From contig NZ_CP035926.1 in the NCBI RefSeq assembly GCF_004214815.1, positions 1-64,000 of the forward strand: 64,000 bases of DNA, given 5' to 3'. The position numbers and the translations under genes are program-made. This document shows positions 61,706 through 64,000 of the stretch, piece after piece; within the stretch, counting starts at the first letter, position 1; each line of letters opens with the position of its first letter. Under the pieces are notes generated by a model, which saw nothing but the letters and a program-made list of their open reading frames with translations, did not search any database and had not been told where the DNA came from. The DNA is from Aliarcobacter thereius LMG 24486. GTDB taxonomy: Bacteria > Campylobacterota > Campylobacteria > Campylobacterales > Arcobacteraceae.

Positions 61706-64000
61706 ATGGTTGAAAAAATTATAGATTTAAGTATTAAAAATAGATTCTTAGTACTTTTTTTCTCTATTATTCTATGTTTTGCATCATTTTGGGCTATAAA
61801 GAATACAAATCTTGATGCTTTGCCTGATATGTCAGCAAATCAAGTAATATTAGAAGTTGAGTGGTCAAATCAAAGTGCAAAAACTATTGAAGAGCAGATA
61901 TCTTATCCTCTTATTTCAAATCTTATGAGTTTGCCAAATATTGAAACAATTAGAGCTATGAGTAGCTTTTCAAATTCAATGATATATATTATTTTTAAAG
62001 ATGGATATGATTTATATGATGCAAGAAGTAGAATTCTTGAGCAGTTATCAACTCTTCAAGGAACTTTTCCTAAAAATGCAAAAGTTAAGCTTGGACCAGA
62101 TGCTTCAGGAGTTGGATGGGCTTATCAATATGCTTTAAAATCTTCAACAAAAAGTTTAGATGAGCTAAGAACTTTACAAGATTATTTTTATAAATTTGCT
62201 CTTTTAGGGGTTGATGGAGTTAGTGAAGTTGCTAGTGTTGGAGGATTTGTTAGAAATTATGAGATAACATTAAATCAAGATAGATTAGTACAATATGATT
62301 TAAGTATAGATGATATACAAAATGCAGTTCTAGCGAATAATAATGATAGTGGAGCAAGAATTATATTAGAAAATGGATATGAAAATATAGTTAGTGCAAG
62401 AGCATACTTAAAAAATAAGTTTGATATAGAAAATATCACAATAAAAGTTTTAAATAATACTCCTTTAAAAATAAAAGATATAGCAGAAGTAAATATAACT
62501 TCAAATGAAAGAAGAGGAGTTGCTGAGCTAAATGGAGAAGGTGAAGTTGTTGGTGGAATTGTAATAACAAGATATGGAGCAGATGTTCATAGTGTTATAA
62601 AAAGTGTGAAAACAAAACTTGAAACTCTAAAAGTTGATGGAATTGAAGTTGTTGAGGTTTATGATAGAACTTCATTAATTGATGCTGCAATAGATACTTT
62701 AAAAAGAACACTTATTGAAGAATCTATAATAGTTATGCTAATTGTTGCCCTATTCTTATTTCATTTTAGAAGTGCTTTGATTATAATCATAACTCTTCCT
62801 TTGACTGTTTTAATTACATTTTTACTTATGAAGCTTTTTGATATTGGCTCAAATATTATGAGTTTGGGTGGAATAGCTATTGCAATTGGAGCTATGGTTG
62901 ATGCAACTATTGTAATGGTTGAGAATGCTCATAAACATCTTCAAGGAAAAGAGAATATCTCAAATCAAGATAGAATAGAGATCATTTTATCTTCAGCAAA
63001 ACAAGTAGGAAGACCAATATTTTTTGCACTTTTACTTGTAGTTGTATCATTTTTACCAATTTTTGCACTTAGTGGTCAAGAAGGAAAACTATTCTCTCCT
63101 TTAGCATTTACAAAAACTTTTGCAATGTTAGGTGGTGCAATATTATCAATAACTTTAGTTCCTATTTTGATGATATTCTTTATAAAAGGAAAAATTATAA
63201 GTGAAGATAGAAATATTATAAATAGATTCTTTATAAAAGCATATTCTCCAATGTTAAGATTAACTTTAAGAATAAAATACCTATTTGTTGCCCTATTCTT
63301 TGTAGGTATTATTTTTGGAGTTTATACTTATAGTAAATTAAAATGGGAATTTATGCCATCTTTAAATGAAGCAACATTTATGTATATGCCTGTAACTCCA
63401 TATGGAATTGGAGTTGATTTAGCAAAAGAGTTAGCACAAAAAACAAATATGGTAATAAAATCATTCCCAGAAGTAGAAAGTGCATTTGCAAAGGCTGGAC
63501 GAGCAGATAGTGCAACAGATCCAGCACCTTTAGCAATGCTTGAAACTATTATTACTTTTAAACCACAATCACAGTGGAGAGAAGGAATGACATATAAAAA
63601 ATTAATTTATGAAATGGATAAAAAACTTCAAGTAAAAGGATTAGTAAATTCATGGACTTATCCTATTAAAGGACGAATTGATATGCTTTTAACAGGAATT
63701 AGAACACCACTTGGAATAAAACTATATGGAAATGATTTAAAAATAATACAAGAACAAAGTAGTAATATTGAAGCAATATTAAAAAAATATGAAGGAACAA
63801 TGACAGTAAGTGCTGATAAGATAAATCAAGGTTACTATTTAAATGTAGAAATAGATGATGAACAAATATCAAGATATGGGATTACAAGAGATACAATTTT
63901 ACAAGCTTTATCTTTGGGAGTAGGTGGAGAAACATTAAATCTATTCTTGGATAAGCTTGAGAGATATCCAATTACATTAAGATATGAAGCAAAAAACAGA
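61706..64000 (+). CDS. cusA: Heavy-metal RND efflux pump (CusA-like), cut by window end
   Basis: ATG 61706 to the window end gives 765 residues with no stop, so the C-terminal quarter is missing. The N-terminus MVEKIIDLSIKNRFLVL, the transmembrane acidic GGIAIAIGAMVDATIVMVENAHKHL near 386 and the periplasmic domain are typical of HME-RND pumps. DPAPLAMLETI (Met 611) and RIDMLLTGI (Met 660) correspond to two of the three CusA metal-binding Met, with the same spacing. The third Met position appears to be Ile. Copper or silver is favoured over zinc or cobalt. Confidence 0.9.
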   Translation, partial: MVEKIIDLSIKNRFLVLFFSIILCFASFWAIKNTNLDALPDMSANQVILEVEWSNQSAKTIEEQISYPLISNLMSLPNIETIRAMSSFSNSMIYIIFKDGYDLYDARSRILEQLSTLQGTFPKNAKVKLGPDASGVGWAYQYALKSSTKSLDELRTLQDYFYKFALLGVDGVSEVASVGGFVRNYEITLNQDRLVQYDLSIDDIQNAVLANNNDSGARIILENGYENIVSARAYLKNKFDIENITIKVLNNTPLKIKDIAEVNITSNERRGVAELNGEGEVVGGIVITRYGADVHSVIKSVKTKLETLKVDGIEVVEVYDRTSLIDAAIDTLKRTLIEESIIVMLIVALFLFHFRSALIIIITLPLTVLITFLLMKLFDIGSNIMSLGGIAIAIGAMVDATIVMVENAHKHLQGKENISNQDRIEIILSSAKQVGRPIFFALLLVVVSFLPIFALSGQEGKLFSPLAFTKTFAMLGGAILSITLVPILMIFFIKGKIISEDRNIINRFFIKAYSPMLRLTLRIKYLFVALFFVGIIFGVYTYSKLKWEFMPSLNEATFMYMPVTPYGIGVDLAKELAQKTNMVIKSFPEVESAFAKAGRADSATDPAPLAMLETIITFKPQSQWREGMTYKKLIYEMDKKLQVKGLVNSWTYPIKGRIDMLLTGIRTPLGIKLYGNDLKIIQEQSSNIEAILKKYEGTMTVSADKINQGYYLNVEIDDEQISRYGITRDTILQALSLGVGGETLNLFLDKLERYPITLRYEAKNR

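Overview
The window begins on the first base of dnaA and reads like an origin-rotated chromosome from the Arcobacter group (Campylobacterota, probably Aliarcobacter). This rests on the very low GC content, the dnaA-dnaN-gyrB order, dense gene packing with many stop/start overlaps, a PIN-PhoH protein, an RNase J with a charged N-terminal extension, and the general protein style. I ran no database search, so genus is an inference. No rRNA, tRNA, insertion sequence, prophage or CRISPR array was seen. No gene-free stretch exceeds 300 bases; the longest are 20291-20538, 36175-36387 and 5490-5693.

Region by region. 1-5489: dnaA, a candidate origin with four GTGAA/TTCAC motifs, dnaN, gyrB and a helix-turn-helix coiled-coil protein. 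5490-5693: a relatively GC-rich, highly foldable stretch that best fits a minus-strand structured RNA. 5694-6101: a YqaA/DedA-like membrane protein. 6103-20290 (all minus strand): an almost gapless 14-kb block, in transcription order modE, modA, a Mop protein, modB, modC, a TonB receptor, a luciferase-like flavin oxidoreductase, a FecBCD-type ABC importer, a second TonB receptor carrying nine identical 18-bp repeats, a TiaS-like protein, a small Cys protein, a membrane protein, a methyltransferase and a secreted molybdopterin-fold protein. Inverted repeats resembling ModE operators lie in front of modE and again in front of the first TonB receptor. I read the block as a molybdate/tungstate acquisition superoperon that also contains an outer-membrane TonB route, a MolABC-like importer and several unassigned enzymes. 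This is the main candidate for an undescribed system.

20291-29554: a candidate small RNA, a divergent LysR/MFS pair, an RluA-type pseudouridine synthase, purB, nrdA, nrdB and two small uncharacterised proteins. 29557-34198 (minus): acuI-like oxidoreductase, gpsA, gatB, a SurA-like chaperone and dCMP deaminase. 34333-42127 (plus): accB-accC, a DEAD-box helicase, a PiT phosphate permease, an AEC transporter whose only plausible start is an ATA codon, and an asparagine-synthase homologue lacking the glutaminase N-terminus. 42138 and 46997 hold two parS-like palindromes. 42167-50455 (minus): an orphan Phd-like protein, then phoH-hemJ-rarA-rluB-kdsD-rnj-rsmA packed end to end (listed here in map order; transcription runs from rsmA to phoH).

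50526-55471 (plus): hisF, a SIMPL-like protein, a nucleoside phosphorylase-like protein, rlmN, a 35-residue membrane microprotein, gltX and an RRM protein. 55507-64000: an OmpR-type two-component system, an AraC regulator, a DMT exporter, a Met-rich FixH/YtkA-like protein and a Cus-like tripartite efflux system whose RND pump runs off the window end.
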